Assembly (NCBI GenBank): GCA_963782885.1
Contig: CAWALL010000012.1
Coordinates: forward strand, 33,176 to 97,175
Length of the DNA stretch: 64,000 nt
Source of the DNA: DATAOG01 sp963782885
GTDB lineage: Bacteria > Pseudomonadota > Alphaproteobacteria > Geminicoccales > Geminicoccaceae
Direction of reading: 5' to 3'
Positions 52,260 through 60,470 of this stretch are shown one piece after another. Positions within the stretch are counted from its first letter, which is position 1. The number at the start of each line of letters is the position of its first letter. Made by a program: the position numbers and the translations under genes. The notes under the pieces are model-generated. The model was not told the DNA's origin. It was given only the letters and a program-made list of their open reading frames with translations, and did no database searches.

Positions 52260-52351
52260 CTCGCAGCCGGCATCTCTCTCGAAGCCGGCTTCCTTGCACC
52301 CGGCATGCATCTCGCAGCCGGCATCTGCCCTCGAAGCCGGCTTCGCTGCAC
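52260..52351. repeat. Imperfect 51-bp tandem repeat (two copies)
   Basis: CTCGCAGCCGGCATCT begins at 52260 and again at 52311. Each is followed by CTCGAAGCCGGCTTC and GCAC. The repeats are rich in GCCGGC palindromes. They lie between the MalF-like permease gene and the composite palindrome. No coding function seen. Confidence 0.6.
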
Positions 52352-52357
52352 GGATCG

Positions 52358-52518
52358 TTAACCCTTGGTTGGCCCTCGGCGGCCATGGTCGGTGCCCGAT
52401 GGTCCATGCGATCCTGGGAATCCGTCCGCCCGCCAAACAGCCTGACGGCGCGGAGTCCGACGATCTCATGGACCATTCGAAACAGGAGTGAACCGCCAAG
52501 GGATTAAGCTCGAGTTAA
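52358..52518. repeat. Composite palindromic intergenic element, copy 2
   Basis: Diverged copy of 37338-37497. An inverted repeat (ATGGTCCATGCGATC at 52399-52413 with GATCTCATGGACCAT at 52462-52476; 14 of 15 pair) has GAATC (52418) and GAGTC (52453) at the inner ends. Flanking boxes are TTAA-N7-TTGG (52358-52372) and a perfect TTAA-N7-TTAA (52504-52518). Box-to-arm spacings differ from copy 1 by only 1-5 bp. It lies between an ABC binding protein gene and its permease genes on the minus strand. Confidence 0.75.
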
Positions 52519-52681
52519 GGCTGTTTGTAACGACCCGCGCTGGGTCCGCGAGCGTCGAGCATCCGCGGGCCAAGATCTTAGCTGCAGCCGATCGCTGGCG
52601 CGGCCCCGCGGCGATCGGCCCAGGCGATGCCCGAGACCAGCCTGCCGGGCACGGTGTTCGGCGGACACGAGGCGCAAGCGG

Positions 52682-54358
52682 CTAGGTGATGTGCACGGCC
52701 AGCCCCATCGTCTCGATCGTGTGGTCGGCATAGGAGCCCGGCAGCTTCAGGAACTGCTGGTAGGCGTCGCGCTGGCTGTCGACCCCGAGCTTCTGGGTCG
52801 TCGCGTCCCATTCCGCGGCCGCCGCCTGGAGCGCCGCCTTCGGGTCCTCGCCCGCCCAGACCGCGGTGCACATCCGGTCGATCGACAGCGCGTAGTCCTG
52901 CCATCCGGGCATGATCATGTCGAGCACGGCACCGTTCGCCGAGTTGCTGAGATTGATCAGATAGTCCTTGGCGTTCGGCCACAGCGCCCGATAGAGCGGC
53001 GACGTGAAATGCGACATCCGGTACGGGTCGCGCAGCGCGAACGGCGCCATCACGCGGGCGAGCGAGACCGCAGGACTGGTTGCCCACTGCATGAACAGAT
53101 AGGCCGCCTCCTCGTTGCCCGAGTCCGCGGCCAGCGACTTGACGTAGCCTGACGCCTGCTCGGGATGGTCGCCCGGCATGACGGCGTAACCGGCCTTGCC
53201 GACGATCTTCAATTCGGGCACGAAGTTGATCGCCTTGTCCCGCTGCGCATAGTTCTCGGTCATGCGCCCGGTCGGCGGCCAGGAGAACAGCATCGCGGAC
53301 TTGCCTTGCAGCCAGGTGACCCAGGCGGCGACCGCGTCCATGTCGTTGTTGCCCGGGACGGACGCCTTGTTGGCGGCGATCATCTGTTTGAACGTGGTGA
53401 CGCCGGCGTCCGAATCGAGGAGCGCCTTCATGCTCTGCTCGTCGAAGAACTTGCCGCCATTGGCGCGGTACTGCTGCAGGAACGAGAACTGGTTGCCCGG
53501 GCTGCCCGCTTTGCGGAAGTGCACCGCGCCATAGATCTTGGGCGCCAGCTGGTCGGTGATGAACTGGGCGGTCTCGGCGTACTCGTCCCAGGTCTGCGGC
53601 ACCCGCAGATCGCGATGGTATTTGGCCTTGTAGGCCTGCTGCAGCTTGGGGTCGCCGAACACGTCGGTGCGGTAGTAGAGCGCGAGGACGTCGCCGTCGT
53701 CGAAGAAGCCCCAGCGCTTGCCCTTGTAGGTCGGCAGGAACTGGTACAGGGGGTGGTAGTCCTCGAGATCGGCCTTGTCCATGTACTGACTGACGTAGTC
53801 GTCGATCGGCAGGATCACGCCGCCGTCGGCGAGCGAGGGGATCCAGGCCGGCTCGATGTCGAGGATGTCGTAAGCGCCGGAACCGGCGATGTGCTCGGCG
53901 ATCGGCTTGGAATACTGGTCGGGGTGCGGCAGCTCCTCGACGTTGAAGCCGATGCCGGTCAGGTCCTGCCAGAGCGGGCCCGAGAAGTTGCGCGGCTCGA
54001 GCGCCTGCAGACCCAATTCGTAGGTCATGTTGAGGGTGGCCCCCTCGTATTGCTTGGCGGCCTCGACTGCGCGATAGGCCGAGTTCTCCGGCGGCCCCTC
54101 CTTCGAGGCCTTGACCGCCGCGGCCTGCGCTTTGCCGAAGGGCGTGCTCGGATCGGCGAGCTCGACCGCCGCCCGCGCCGCGCTCGCCCCGAAGGTGCTG
54201 CCGAGCAGCGCCAGGCCGGGGCGCGCGATCGCGGCGGCACCGCCGGCCTCGACCAGGCGCTTCAGGAAGGTCCGTTTGGAGGTGTCTCCCCGCAGCCAGG
54301 CGTCGACCTCCTCGGCCAGCCCCGCCTCGAACTCACGCCGCTCGCGCTCGCTGCTCAT
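52682..54358 (-). CDS. ABC sugar transporter substrate-binding protein (Tat-like signal)
   Basis: 558 residues, longer than usual because of a ~60-residue leader with SKRTFLKRLVEAGGAAAIAR, like a twin-arginine signal (Lys-Arg in place of Arg-Arg). The mature part begins AAKQYEGATLNMTYELGLQA and has GVILPIDDYVSQYMDKADLE, WGFFDDGDVLALYYRTDVF and SWPPTGRMTENYAQR, as in family 1 solute-binding proteins for sugars. ATG 54358 has AGGGGG upstream; the frame upstream is a shadow. Paralogous to the divergent gene at 54664. Confidence 0.88.
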   Translation of the reverse strand: MSSERERREFEAGLAEEVDAWLRGDTSKRTFLKRLVEAGGAAAIARPGLALLGSTFGASAARAAVELADPSTPFGKAQAAAVKASKEGPPENSAYRAVEAAKQYEGATLNMTYELGLQALEPRNFSGPLWQDLTGIGFNVEELPHPDQYSKPIAEHIAGSGAYDILDIEPAWIPSLADGGVILPIDDYVSQYMDKADLEDYHPLYQFLPTYKGKRWGFFDDGDVLALYYRTDVFGDPKLQQAYKAKYHRDLRVPQTWDEYAETAQFITDQLAPKIYGAVHFRKAGSPGNQFSFLQQYRANGGKFFDEQSMKALLDSDAGVTTFKQMIAANKASVPGNNDMDAVAAWVTWLQGKSAMLFSWPPTGRMTENYAQRDKAINFVPELKIVGKAGYAVMPGDHPEQASGYVKSLAADSGNEEAAYLFMQWATSPAVSLARVMAPFALRDPYRMSHFTSPLYRALWPNAKDYLINLSNSANGAVLDMIMPGWQDYALSIDRMCTAVWAGEDPKAALQAAAAEWDATTQKLGVDSQRDAYQQFLKLPGSYADHTIETMGLAVHIT

Positions 54359-54663
54359 CGCTTTGCCCCCTGATCCGGCTCCAGTCGGCCGCGCCGTCCT
54401 GAACCCTGTTGATTGCGTGCTAGGTAGCGCGATTCCGGCGCAGCTGGCAAGCTGCGGTGCGCATCGGGCGAGCGTCCGGTTGAGCGGCAGCCGCGTTCCG
54501 AAGCCCACCGAGGGTGCTGACACCATCGGTCCAGCTGGGCTATGAGTGCCGCAGGCGGCCGGCGCGGCTGGCGTCGGCAGGTGCCCGGCATCCGCCCGGA
54601 TGCCGACAAAGGATGAGGGCGTCGCCGCGCGCGGCGGCGCGCCCCTGGCCATGGGAGGCAACG
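54359..54663. other. Divergent promoter region between two paralogous ABC systems
   Basis: 305 bp between the start codons of two binding-protein genes transcribed apart. No gene is seen. It should hold the promoters and any shared operator, but no obvious inverted repeat or hexamer pair was found by eye. Confidence 0.5.
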
Positions 54664-56082
54664 ATGACAGCGAGAATGGAATTGGCGCTCGGGCTTGCAG
54701 GCACGGGGCTGGCGGCGGTGCTGACGCTCGGCGGCAGCGCGGCGGCGCTGGCCGAGAGCGCCGCCGACCGGGCGGTCGAGGCCGCCAAGCAGTATGCCGG
54801 CACCGAGATCACGATCGTCTGGGAGGCGGGCCTGCAGGCGCTCGATCCACTGAACTTCTCCGGCCCGAAATGGAAGGAGCTGACCGGGATCGACGTCAAG
54901 GTGATCGAGGTGCCGACCGCCGAGATGTTCACCAAGATCCTGCAGGAGCACCGGGCCGGCACCGGCGCCTACGACGCCCTCAACGTGGTGCCGTCCTGGA
55001 TGCCGGACCTGGCCCGCGCCGGCGCGCTCGAGCCGCTCAATTCCTACGTCGACAAGTACGGCTATCGCGACGAGCTCCAGCAGATCGCCCCAGTCTATCG
55101 CGACAATCAGATGAAGGTCGGCGACAAGATCTACGGCTTCCCGGACGATGGCGACGTCTTCCTGATGTATTACCGGACCGACGTCTTCAAGGAGAACAAT
55201 CTGCAGGTGCCCAAGACCTGGGCCCAGTTGGACAAGATCGGTCAGATGCTGACCGACAAGTATGGGCCGAAGATGGATGGCGCGGCGTTCTTCCGTGATC
55301 CGACCTACGCTCAGCTGATGTTCCAGGAGCGCTTCCGGGTCGAGGGCGGCAAGTTCTTCGATCCCGAGACCATGAAGGCGACGATCAACAGCGACACCGG
55401 CGTCAAGGTGTTCACCGACATGCGCGCCGAGAACAAGTTCATGCCGCCGGGCGTCGAGACCTGGGGCTTCGTCGAGAACCTGGCGGCGTTCCTGGCCGGC
55501 CAGACGGCGATGACGATCTCCTGGCCGCCCTACGGCCGCTGGGCCGCGGGCTACGGCACCAACGAGGAGGCGCTGTCCTGGGTGCCGAAATCGACCATCG
55601 CCGGCAAGGTCGGCTACGCCCTGCCGCCGGGCGGCCATCCCGAGCTGGCGCTCGGCTTTTCGCTCGCGGTCGCCTCGGACAGCAAGCACAAGGAGCCCGC
55701 CTATCTGTTCATCCAGTGGCTGAACAGCGAGGACATCTCGCTGCAGCGGGTGCAGCTGCCCTACGCGTTGCGCGATCCGTTCCGCAACAGCCACTACGAG
55801 AGTGCCGAGTACAAGTCGCGCTGGCCGCATGCGGCGGACTATCTCGCGGCGCTCAAGCAGGCCTCGCTCAGCGGTCTGCTCGACCTGTCGATCCTGCAGA
55901 CCGACCGCTACGAGGAGGCGCTGCGCCAGGGGCTCTCGCGGCTGTGGGCGGGCGAGGACCCGAAGACGATCCTCGACGACGTCGCGGCGCAGTGGGATCA
56001 GATCACCGAGCGGGTCGGCGTCGACAAGCAGAAGGAGGCCTATCAGGACTGGGCGAGCAAGCCCAACGCCTATCCGAACTGA
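54664..56082 (+). CDS. ABC sugar transporter substrate-binding protein
   Basis: 472 residues with a normal Sec signal peptide (LALGLAGTGLAAVLTLGGSAAALA). Mature part starts AAKQYAGTEITIVWEAGLQA and follows the same outline as the paralogue at 52682: GFPDDGDVFLMYYRTDVF, GGKFFDPETMKATINSDTGV, SWPPYGRWAAGYGTNEEA, RDPFRNSHY. GGGAGG lies 6 bases before ATG 54664. It feeds the permeases at 56736-58536, with a toxin-antitoxin pair between. Confidence 0.9.
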   Translation: MTARMELALGLAGTGLAAVLTLGGSAAALAESAADRAVEAAKQYAGTEITIVWEAGLQALDPLNFSGPKWKELTGIDVKVIEVPTAEMFTKILQEHRAGTGAYDALNVVPSWMPDLARAGALEPLNSYVDKYGYRDELQQIAPVYRDNQMKVGDKIYGFPDDGDVFLMYYRTDVFKENNLQVPKTWAQLDKIGQMLTDKYGPKMDGAAFFRDPTYAQLMFQERFRVEGGKFFDPETMKATINSDTGVKVFTDMRAENKFMPPGVETWGFVENLAAFLAGQTAMTISWPPYGRWAAGYGTNEEALSWVPKSTIAGKVGYALPPGGHPELALGFSLAVASDSKHKEPAYLFIQWLNSEDISLQRVQLPYALRDPFRNSHYESAEYKSRWPHAADYLAALKQASLSGLLDLSILQTDRYEEALRQGLSRLWAGEDPKTILDDVAAQWDQITERVGVDKQKEAYQDWASKPNAYPN

Positions 56083-56191
56083 GGTAAGGCACGGGGCGGC
56101 GGGTTCGGCACCCGCCGCCGGCGTGCACGGCGGACTTGAGTCCGGTGACCTCGAGTGGTAACATGTGACCTCGCACAAGAGGAGGCCTGTG

Positions 56192-56410
56192 TTGCCCAAG
56201 AGCGCGAAGGAGAAGATGTCGGACTACCGGCGGCGCATGCGCGCCAAGGGGCTGCGTCCGATCCAGCTCTGGGTTCCGGATCTGCGCGACCCCGAGCGCG
56301 TCGAGCGGGTGCGCGCCGAAGTCCGTGCCTTGCGCGATCATCCGAGCAGCCGTGACGGCAATCGGTTCCTCGACGCCGCCCTCGCCGAGATCGAGGGCTG
56401 GAAGGCGTGA
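56192..56410 (+). CDS. MazE-like antitoxin (DUF3018 family)
   Basis: 72 residues. The DUF3018 pattern MPKSAKEKMSDYRRRMRAKG then LRPIQLWVPDLRDP is seen at the N-terminus and EIEGWKA at the end. The start is TTG 56192, with GAGGAGG exactly 6 bases upstream; GTG 56189 or 56165 are poorer. The family is found with MazF toxins, as here. Its TGA overlaps the toxin GTG by 4 bp (GTGA). Confidence 0.85.
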   Translation: MPKSAKEKMSDYRRRMRAKGLRPIQLWVPDLRDPERVERVRAEVRALRDHPSSRDGNRFLDAALAEIEGWKA

Positions 56411-56736
56411 GACGTGGCGACGTCGTCCTGGTCACGCTGCAAGGCGATTACGGCAAGCCACGTCCGGCGGTGATTTTGCAGAATGACCTGATCACGGCCG
56501 AAGAGTCGGACAGCGTCATTGTCTGTCCGATGACCAGCGACCTGACGAGCATGCGCGAGTTCCGGGTGCGGGTGGATCCGACCACGGACAATGGCCTTCG
56601 CTCGCAATCCGAGGTGATGGTCGAGAAGCTCGCCGGCGTACCCCGACGGCGGCTTCGCGAGGTCATCGGGCGGCTCGACGAGGACGCTCTATGGGCAGTC
56701 GAGCAGGCTTCTCTGCTCGTGCTCGGGTTCACCTGA
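56407..56736 (+). CDS. mazF: MazF-family toxin (endoribonuclease)
   Basis: 109 residues: MRRGDVVLVTLQGDYGKPRP then VILQNDLI, VIVCPMTSDLTSMREFRVRV and SEVMVEKLAGVPRRRLREVIG are PemK/MazF hallmarks (the KPRPAVI strand and the Thr/Ser in TSDL). MazF cleaves mRNA at short motifs. GTG start couples to the antitoxin. Its TGA shares one base with the ATG of the ABC permease gene (TGATG), so the toxin is also coupled to transport genes. Confidence 0.9.
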   Translation: MRRGDVVLVTLQGDYGKPRPAVILQNDLITAEESDSVIVCPMTSDLTSMREFRVRVDPTTDNGLRSQSEVMVEKLAGVPRRRLREVIGRLDEDALWAVEQASLLVLGFT

Positions 56737-57650
56737 TGGCCGCGCTCGCGACGCCTGCTCCGGTCGGCGCCCGCCTGGGCGCGTTCGCCGACCGGCAGTT
56801 CAAGTATCTGACGATCGGCCCGGCCGTGCTCGTGCTGCTGCTGATCGGCCTGTTCCCGCTGATCTACACGCTGATCGTGTCGTTCCAGAACATCACGATG
56901 ATGGACGAGGACCGCACGTTCAACGGACTCCTCAACTATGCCCGTCTGTTCCATGACGCGCGGCTGTGGCAGGCGCTGCTGCACACCCTGATCCTGACCG
57001 CGATCTGCCTGCCGCTGGAACTGGTCTTCGGCATGGCGATGGCGTTCCTGTTTCTCGAGCGGATGCCCGGCCGCCAGGAGTTCGTGGCGCTGCTGGTCCT
57101 GCCGACCGTGATCTCGCCGGTGATCGCCGGTGCCATGTGGCGGCTCCTGTTCGACAATCACTTCGGGCCGATCAACCAGATTTTGGGGTGGATCGCGGGT
57201 AAGCCCATGCCGCTGCTGTGGATCATCAGCCCGGAGCTGGTCTATCCGGCGATCGTGCTGTGCGAGGTCTGGCAGTGGACGCCGTTCATGTTCCTGATCC
57301 TCTTGGCCGCGCTCTCCAACGTCGACCAGTCGCTGATCGAGGCGGCCGAGATCGATGGCGCCGGCTGGTGGCGGGTCTTCTGGCGCATCGTGCTGCCGGC
57401 GATCCGGCCGGTGCTCGCGATCGTGCTGCTGATCCGGGCGCTCGACCTCGTGCGCCTGTTCGACATCGTCTGGGCGCTGACCAAGGGCGGCCCCGGCACC
57501 ATGACCGAGACCATCTCGGTCTACGCTTACGTCCAGGGCTTCGAGCAGTTCGAGACCAGCTACACCGCGGCGATCGCGCTGCTGGTGATCGTCATCCTCT
57601 CGGCGCTGGTGATCTTCGCCCTGCGCCGCATGCAGATCGCCCGCACATGA
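56736..57650 (+). CDS. ABC sugar transporter permease (MalF-like)
   Basis: 304 residues, six membrane segments, EAA loop LIEAAEIDGAGWWRVFWRIV near 205. The ATG overlaps the mazF stop by one base, so it depends on translation of the toxin gene. GPAVLVLLLIGLFPLIYTLI is helix 1; the family block WQWTPFMFLILLAALSNVD is near 180. Paralogous to 51115-52053. Confidence 0.9.
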   Translation: MAALATPAPVGARLGAFADRQFKYLTIGPAVLVLLLIGLFPLIYTLIVSFQNITMMDEDRTFNGLLNYARLFHDARLWQALLHTLILTAICLPLELVFGMAMAFLFLERMPGRQEFVALLVLPTVISPVIAGAMWRLLFDNHFGPINQILGWIAGKPMPLLWIISPELVYPAIVLCEVWQWTPFMFLILLAALSNVDQSLIEAAEIDGAGWWRVFWRIVLPAIRPVLAIVLLIRALDLVRLFDIVWALTKGGPGTMTETISVYAYVQGFEQFETSYTAAIALLVIVILSALVIFALRRMQIART

Positions 57651-57684
57651 GCGCTCGAGCCGGCGGCGGGGGGCGCAGGCCAGC

Positions 57685-58536
57685 ATGAGCGAGGTCACGA
57701 GAGCGGTCCGCTGGCGCCGGCGCGAGGCGCGCAACCTGGCGCTGCGCTATCTCGCGGCCGTGCTGATCACGGCCTTCTTCCTGTTCCCGATCTACTGGCT
57801 GTTCACGATCGCCTTCAAGACCCCCGCGGAAATCTTCGCCTCGCCGCCGGTCTGGTACCCGGCGAGCCTGCAGCTCGACAACTTCAAGGTCCTGTTCAAG
57901 GACGGCGACGTGCTGACGATCTGGAACTCGCTCGTGGTCGCGACGCTCTCGACGATCCTCGCCATGCTGCTCGGCACCAGCGCCGCCTACAGCCTCGCCC
58001 GCTTCAGGACCGGCGGCGACAACCTCGCGATCTGGATCATCAGCCAGCGCATGATCCCCCCGATCGCGATCGTTTTTCCCATTTTTCTCCTCTACGTCTG
58101 GCTCGGCTGGGTCGACAGTTTTCTCGGACTCATCCTCCTCTACACCGCCTTCAACCTGCCCTACGTGATCTGGATGATGCGCGGCTACATCGAGGACATC
58201 CCGCTCGAGCTCGAGGAAAGTGCTTTGGTCGACGGCTGCACCCGCTTCGAGGTCCTGCGCAAGGTCGTCTTCCCGATGGCGCGCGCCGGCCTGTTCGCGA
58301 CCGCGGTCTTCACCTTCGTGTTCGCCTGGAACGACTTCATTTTCGCCCTGGTCCTGACCCGCCGCGAGGTCACGACCTTCCCGGTCCAGGTCACCCACTA
58401 CTTCGGCGGCCAATCCAACTTCTGGGCCAAGATCGCGGCGATGAGCGTGCTCGGCACAGTCCCGATCTTCCTCGCGGTCGCCATGCTCCAACGATACCTG
58501 GTTCGGGGCATTTCCCTGGGTGCGGTCAAGGGGTAA
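57685..58536 (+). CDS. ABC sugar transporter permease (MalG-like)
   Basis: 283 residues, six membrane segments, EAA loop ELEESALVDGCTRFEVLRKV near 180. The C-terminal MLQRYLVRGISLGAVKG matches the paralogue at 50258 almost residue for residue, showing the two systems arose by duplication. 34 bp after the MalF-like gene. No ATPase gene follows; a low-GC DUF2971 gene does. Confidence 0.9.
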   Translation: MSEVTRAVRWRRREARNLALRYLAAVLITAFFLFPIYWLFTIAFKTPAEIFASPPVWYPASLQLDNFKVLFKDGDVLTIWNSLVVATLSTILAMLLGTSAAYSLARFRTGGDNLAIWIISQRMIPPIAIVFPIFLLYVWLGWVDSFLGLILLYTAFNLPYVIWMMRGYIEDIPLELEESALVDGCTRFEVLRKVVFPMARAGLFATAVFTFVFAWNDFIFALVLTRREVTTFPVQVTHYFGGQSNFWAKIAAMSVLGTVPIFLAVAMLQRYLVRGISLGAVKG

Positions 58537-59517
58537 ATGAATTGGGGGATGAGCGTACAAGCCTGCCCCATGCCAGTTAATCAACCGATAAAGATATACC
58601 GGTATCAGCACTTCAGCGCAACGACAGTCGAATCGTTGTGCCATGACACGTTGCATTTCGCCGATCCGACTGTTTTTAACGATCCTTTCGATTGTCAGCC
58701 CACTGTGTATGCAAACTCTGATATTGATACGTTGCGTCCTTTGCTCTTCGTCTTAGTGAAGAGGAGAGTAGAAGCTGAATCTGTTGCCGCGTTGAACAAG
58801 GCTCGCCTAAAAGGCGAGAAGGCTGCGGCGCATGCCAGCCGACTGGGCAAACGAGCAGCTCTCAGCGAGCTTGACAATATCGCATATCATGCGACGAATC
58901 CGGAGTATGAAGTCAGCGAAGAGGAAGCTGAGCTTTGGTTATTGACTTCCGACATCCAGCGTGAACTCCTAAAGCAGTATGACCGAGGCGTTTGCTGTTT
59001 TTCTGCTGTTTCGGACAACGCGCTCCTATGGAGTCACTATGGTGATCAGCACCGCGGCCTTTGCGTTGGGTATAGTCTAAATCGAACGCCGAGACCACTA
59101 CTACGTGAGGTCGTCTACGGTGGCAGCCGCACCGTAGCGACAAGTCTAATTGCCAAGGCTATGCTCGGAAACGACGCTGAGGCGCGGGGATCTCTGGATC
59201 GCGATGTCTTGCTTAGAAAGGCGCCTTGTTGGCGATATGAGCGCGAGTGGCGGCTTTTGGGCGACAGAGGCGTTCAAGATTCCGCCCTAGAGCTAAAAGA
59301 TGTGACCTTTGGCCTGCGCTGTCCAGCCGCCATCATGCACGCTGTCACCACTGCTCTGGATTCGAGAGAGAAACAAGTTGGATTCTACGAGATGTACAAA
59401 GTCCATGGGAGATTCAAATTGAAGCGGAAACCTTTAGATTTGGACGAGATGCGTGCCTTTCTCTCGACTACCGCTCGCTCGGGAGTCGAAATATTCGGTC
59501 TCCAGGAGACGGACTGA
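58537..59517 (+). CDS. DUF2971 domain protein, low GC
   Basis: 326 residues (start at 58537, or ATG 58570 giving MPVNQPIKIYRYQHF). The N-terminal IYRYQHFSATTVESLCHDTL and FADPTVFNDPFDC, and the block VCCFSAVSDNALLWSHYGDQ then HRGLCVGY, are DUF2971 signatures; WRYEREWRLLGD follows. Function of the family is unknown; members often sit in accessory or defence-rich DNA. GC is about half, far below the neighbours, and codon use is AT-tolerant, which points to recent transfer. It begins at the base after the permease stop. Confidence 0.8.
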   Translation: MNWGMSVQACPMPVNQPIKIYRYQHFSATTVESLCHDTLHFADPTVFNDPFDCQPTVYANSDIDTLRPLLFVLVKRRVEAESVAALNKARLKGEKAAAHASRLGKRAALSELDNIAYHATNPEYEVSEEEAELWLLTSDIQRELLKQYDRGVCCFSAVSDNALLWSHYGDQHRGLCVGYSLNRTPRPLLREVVYGGSRTVATSLIAKAMLGNDAEARGSLDRDVLLRKAPCWRYEREWRLLGDRGVQDSALELKDVTFGLRCPAAIMHAVTTALDSREKQVGFYEMYKVHGRFKLKRKPLDLDEMRAFLSTTARSGVEIFGLQETD

Positions 59518-59546
59518 CATGCAAGTATTTTATAAGCTCGGCAGTG

Positions 59547-60055
59547 TCATTTTGCTGCGGCCTTCAGTGATGCCGCAATGTCGGGCAGCGAGCGGAAGAA
59601 GGTGAGCGGGTCGTCCTTGGAGGGGAGAAAGCCGCGGCGGCGCCAGAAGGTGGCGGCGGTGTCGTCGAGGGCGTGGACGACCAGGGCGCGGCCGCCGATC
59701 AGGTGGGCGCCGGCGAGCGCGCGGGTGAGGGCGTGCTTGAGGAGGCCCGTGCCGATGCCGCGGCCGGCGTAGGTGGCGTCGGTCGCGAGCTGGCCGAGGA
59801 GCAGGCAGGGGACCGGGTCGGGCGGCTGGCCGGTGCGGATCCGGCGCGGCATGACCGCGGCGATGACGGCGGTCGGGGCGAGGCCGTAGTAGCCGACCAC
59901 GTGCAGGGCCTCGTGCACCACCATCACGACAGTGAAGCCCTTTTCCTGGTTGCAAGGGCGCGGGTCTTGAGCCAGTGGTCGAGGGTGGGCTGGCCGCAGG
60001 CGAAGCGGGTGAGGTCGTGGCGGGCGGTCAGGAGCTCCGGGGTGGAGAGCGGCAT
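59547..60055 (-). pseudogene. TacT-like GNAT toxin, frameshifted
   Basis: From ATG 60055 the N-terminus LSTPELLTARHDLTRFACGQ, then LDHWLKTRALATR is a TacT-type start, but the frame ends soon after. The rest (VVGYYGLAPTAVIAAVMPRR, LLLGQLATDATYAGRGIGTG, RALVVHALDDTAATFWRRRG) lies one frame over to 59547. The shift is at an A run near 59942-59945; one lost A would explain it. Intact TacT acetylates aminoacyl-tRNA and stops translation. The acetyl-CoA loop (AGRGIGTG) is preserved in the second frame. Antitoxin gene is 5 bp upstream and intact. Confidence 0.78.
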
Positions 60056-60060
60056 GCAGC

Positions 60061-60351
60061 TCAGCGTTCGACGCCCTCCTCCCAGGGCGCCGGCCGGCGC
60101 AGCAGCTCGACCAGCTCGGGCACCGGGGCGGCGGGCGCCTCGATCGCGGCGCGGAAGGCGGCGAAGGCTTCGGGGGTCATGCGGATCAGCGTGCGTTCCA
60201 GCAGCACCTCCTCGGCCGCGCGCAGCGCTGCCTCGCGCACGAAGTCGGTGCGCGAGCGTCCACGCAGGCCGGCGGCGCGGTCGATGATCGCGATGTCGGC
60301 TGCCTGAAGACGCATCGAGAGCGGGTGGTCCTTTCGCCCGGCGGCATCCAT
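60061..60351 (-). CDS. TacA-type antitoxin (DUF1778)
   Basis: 96 residues from ATG 60351. Ribbon-helix-helix N-terminus LSMRLQAADIAIIDRAAGLR, then SRTDFVREAALRAAEEVLLE is diagnostic of DUF1778. The C-terminal LIRMTPEAFAAFRAAIEAP wraps the toxin. It precedes the frameshifted TacT by 5 bp. It would neutralise the toxin and repress the operon. Confidence 0.85.
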   Translation of the reverse strand: MDAAGRKDHPLSMRLQAADIAIIDRAAGLRGRSRTDFVREAALRAAEEVLLERTLIRMTPEAFAAFRAAIEAPAAPVPELVELLRRPAPWEEGVER

Positions 60352-60470
60352 CGCGGCACTCCTCGTGACCGTGGACCACATAGCCGCGCGTAGCGCAAAT
60401 TGCAATACCGGGCGCCGCGCCCCGCCTTGGCGACCACTCCGACTTCCGGCGCCACCTGCGCGCGGCGGCG

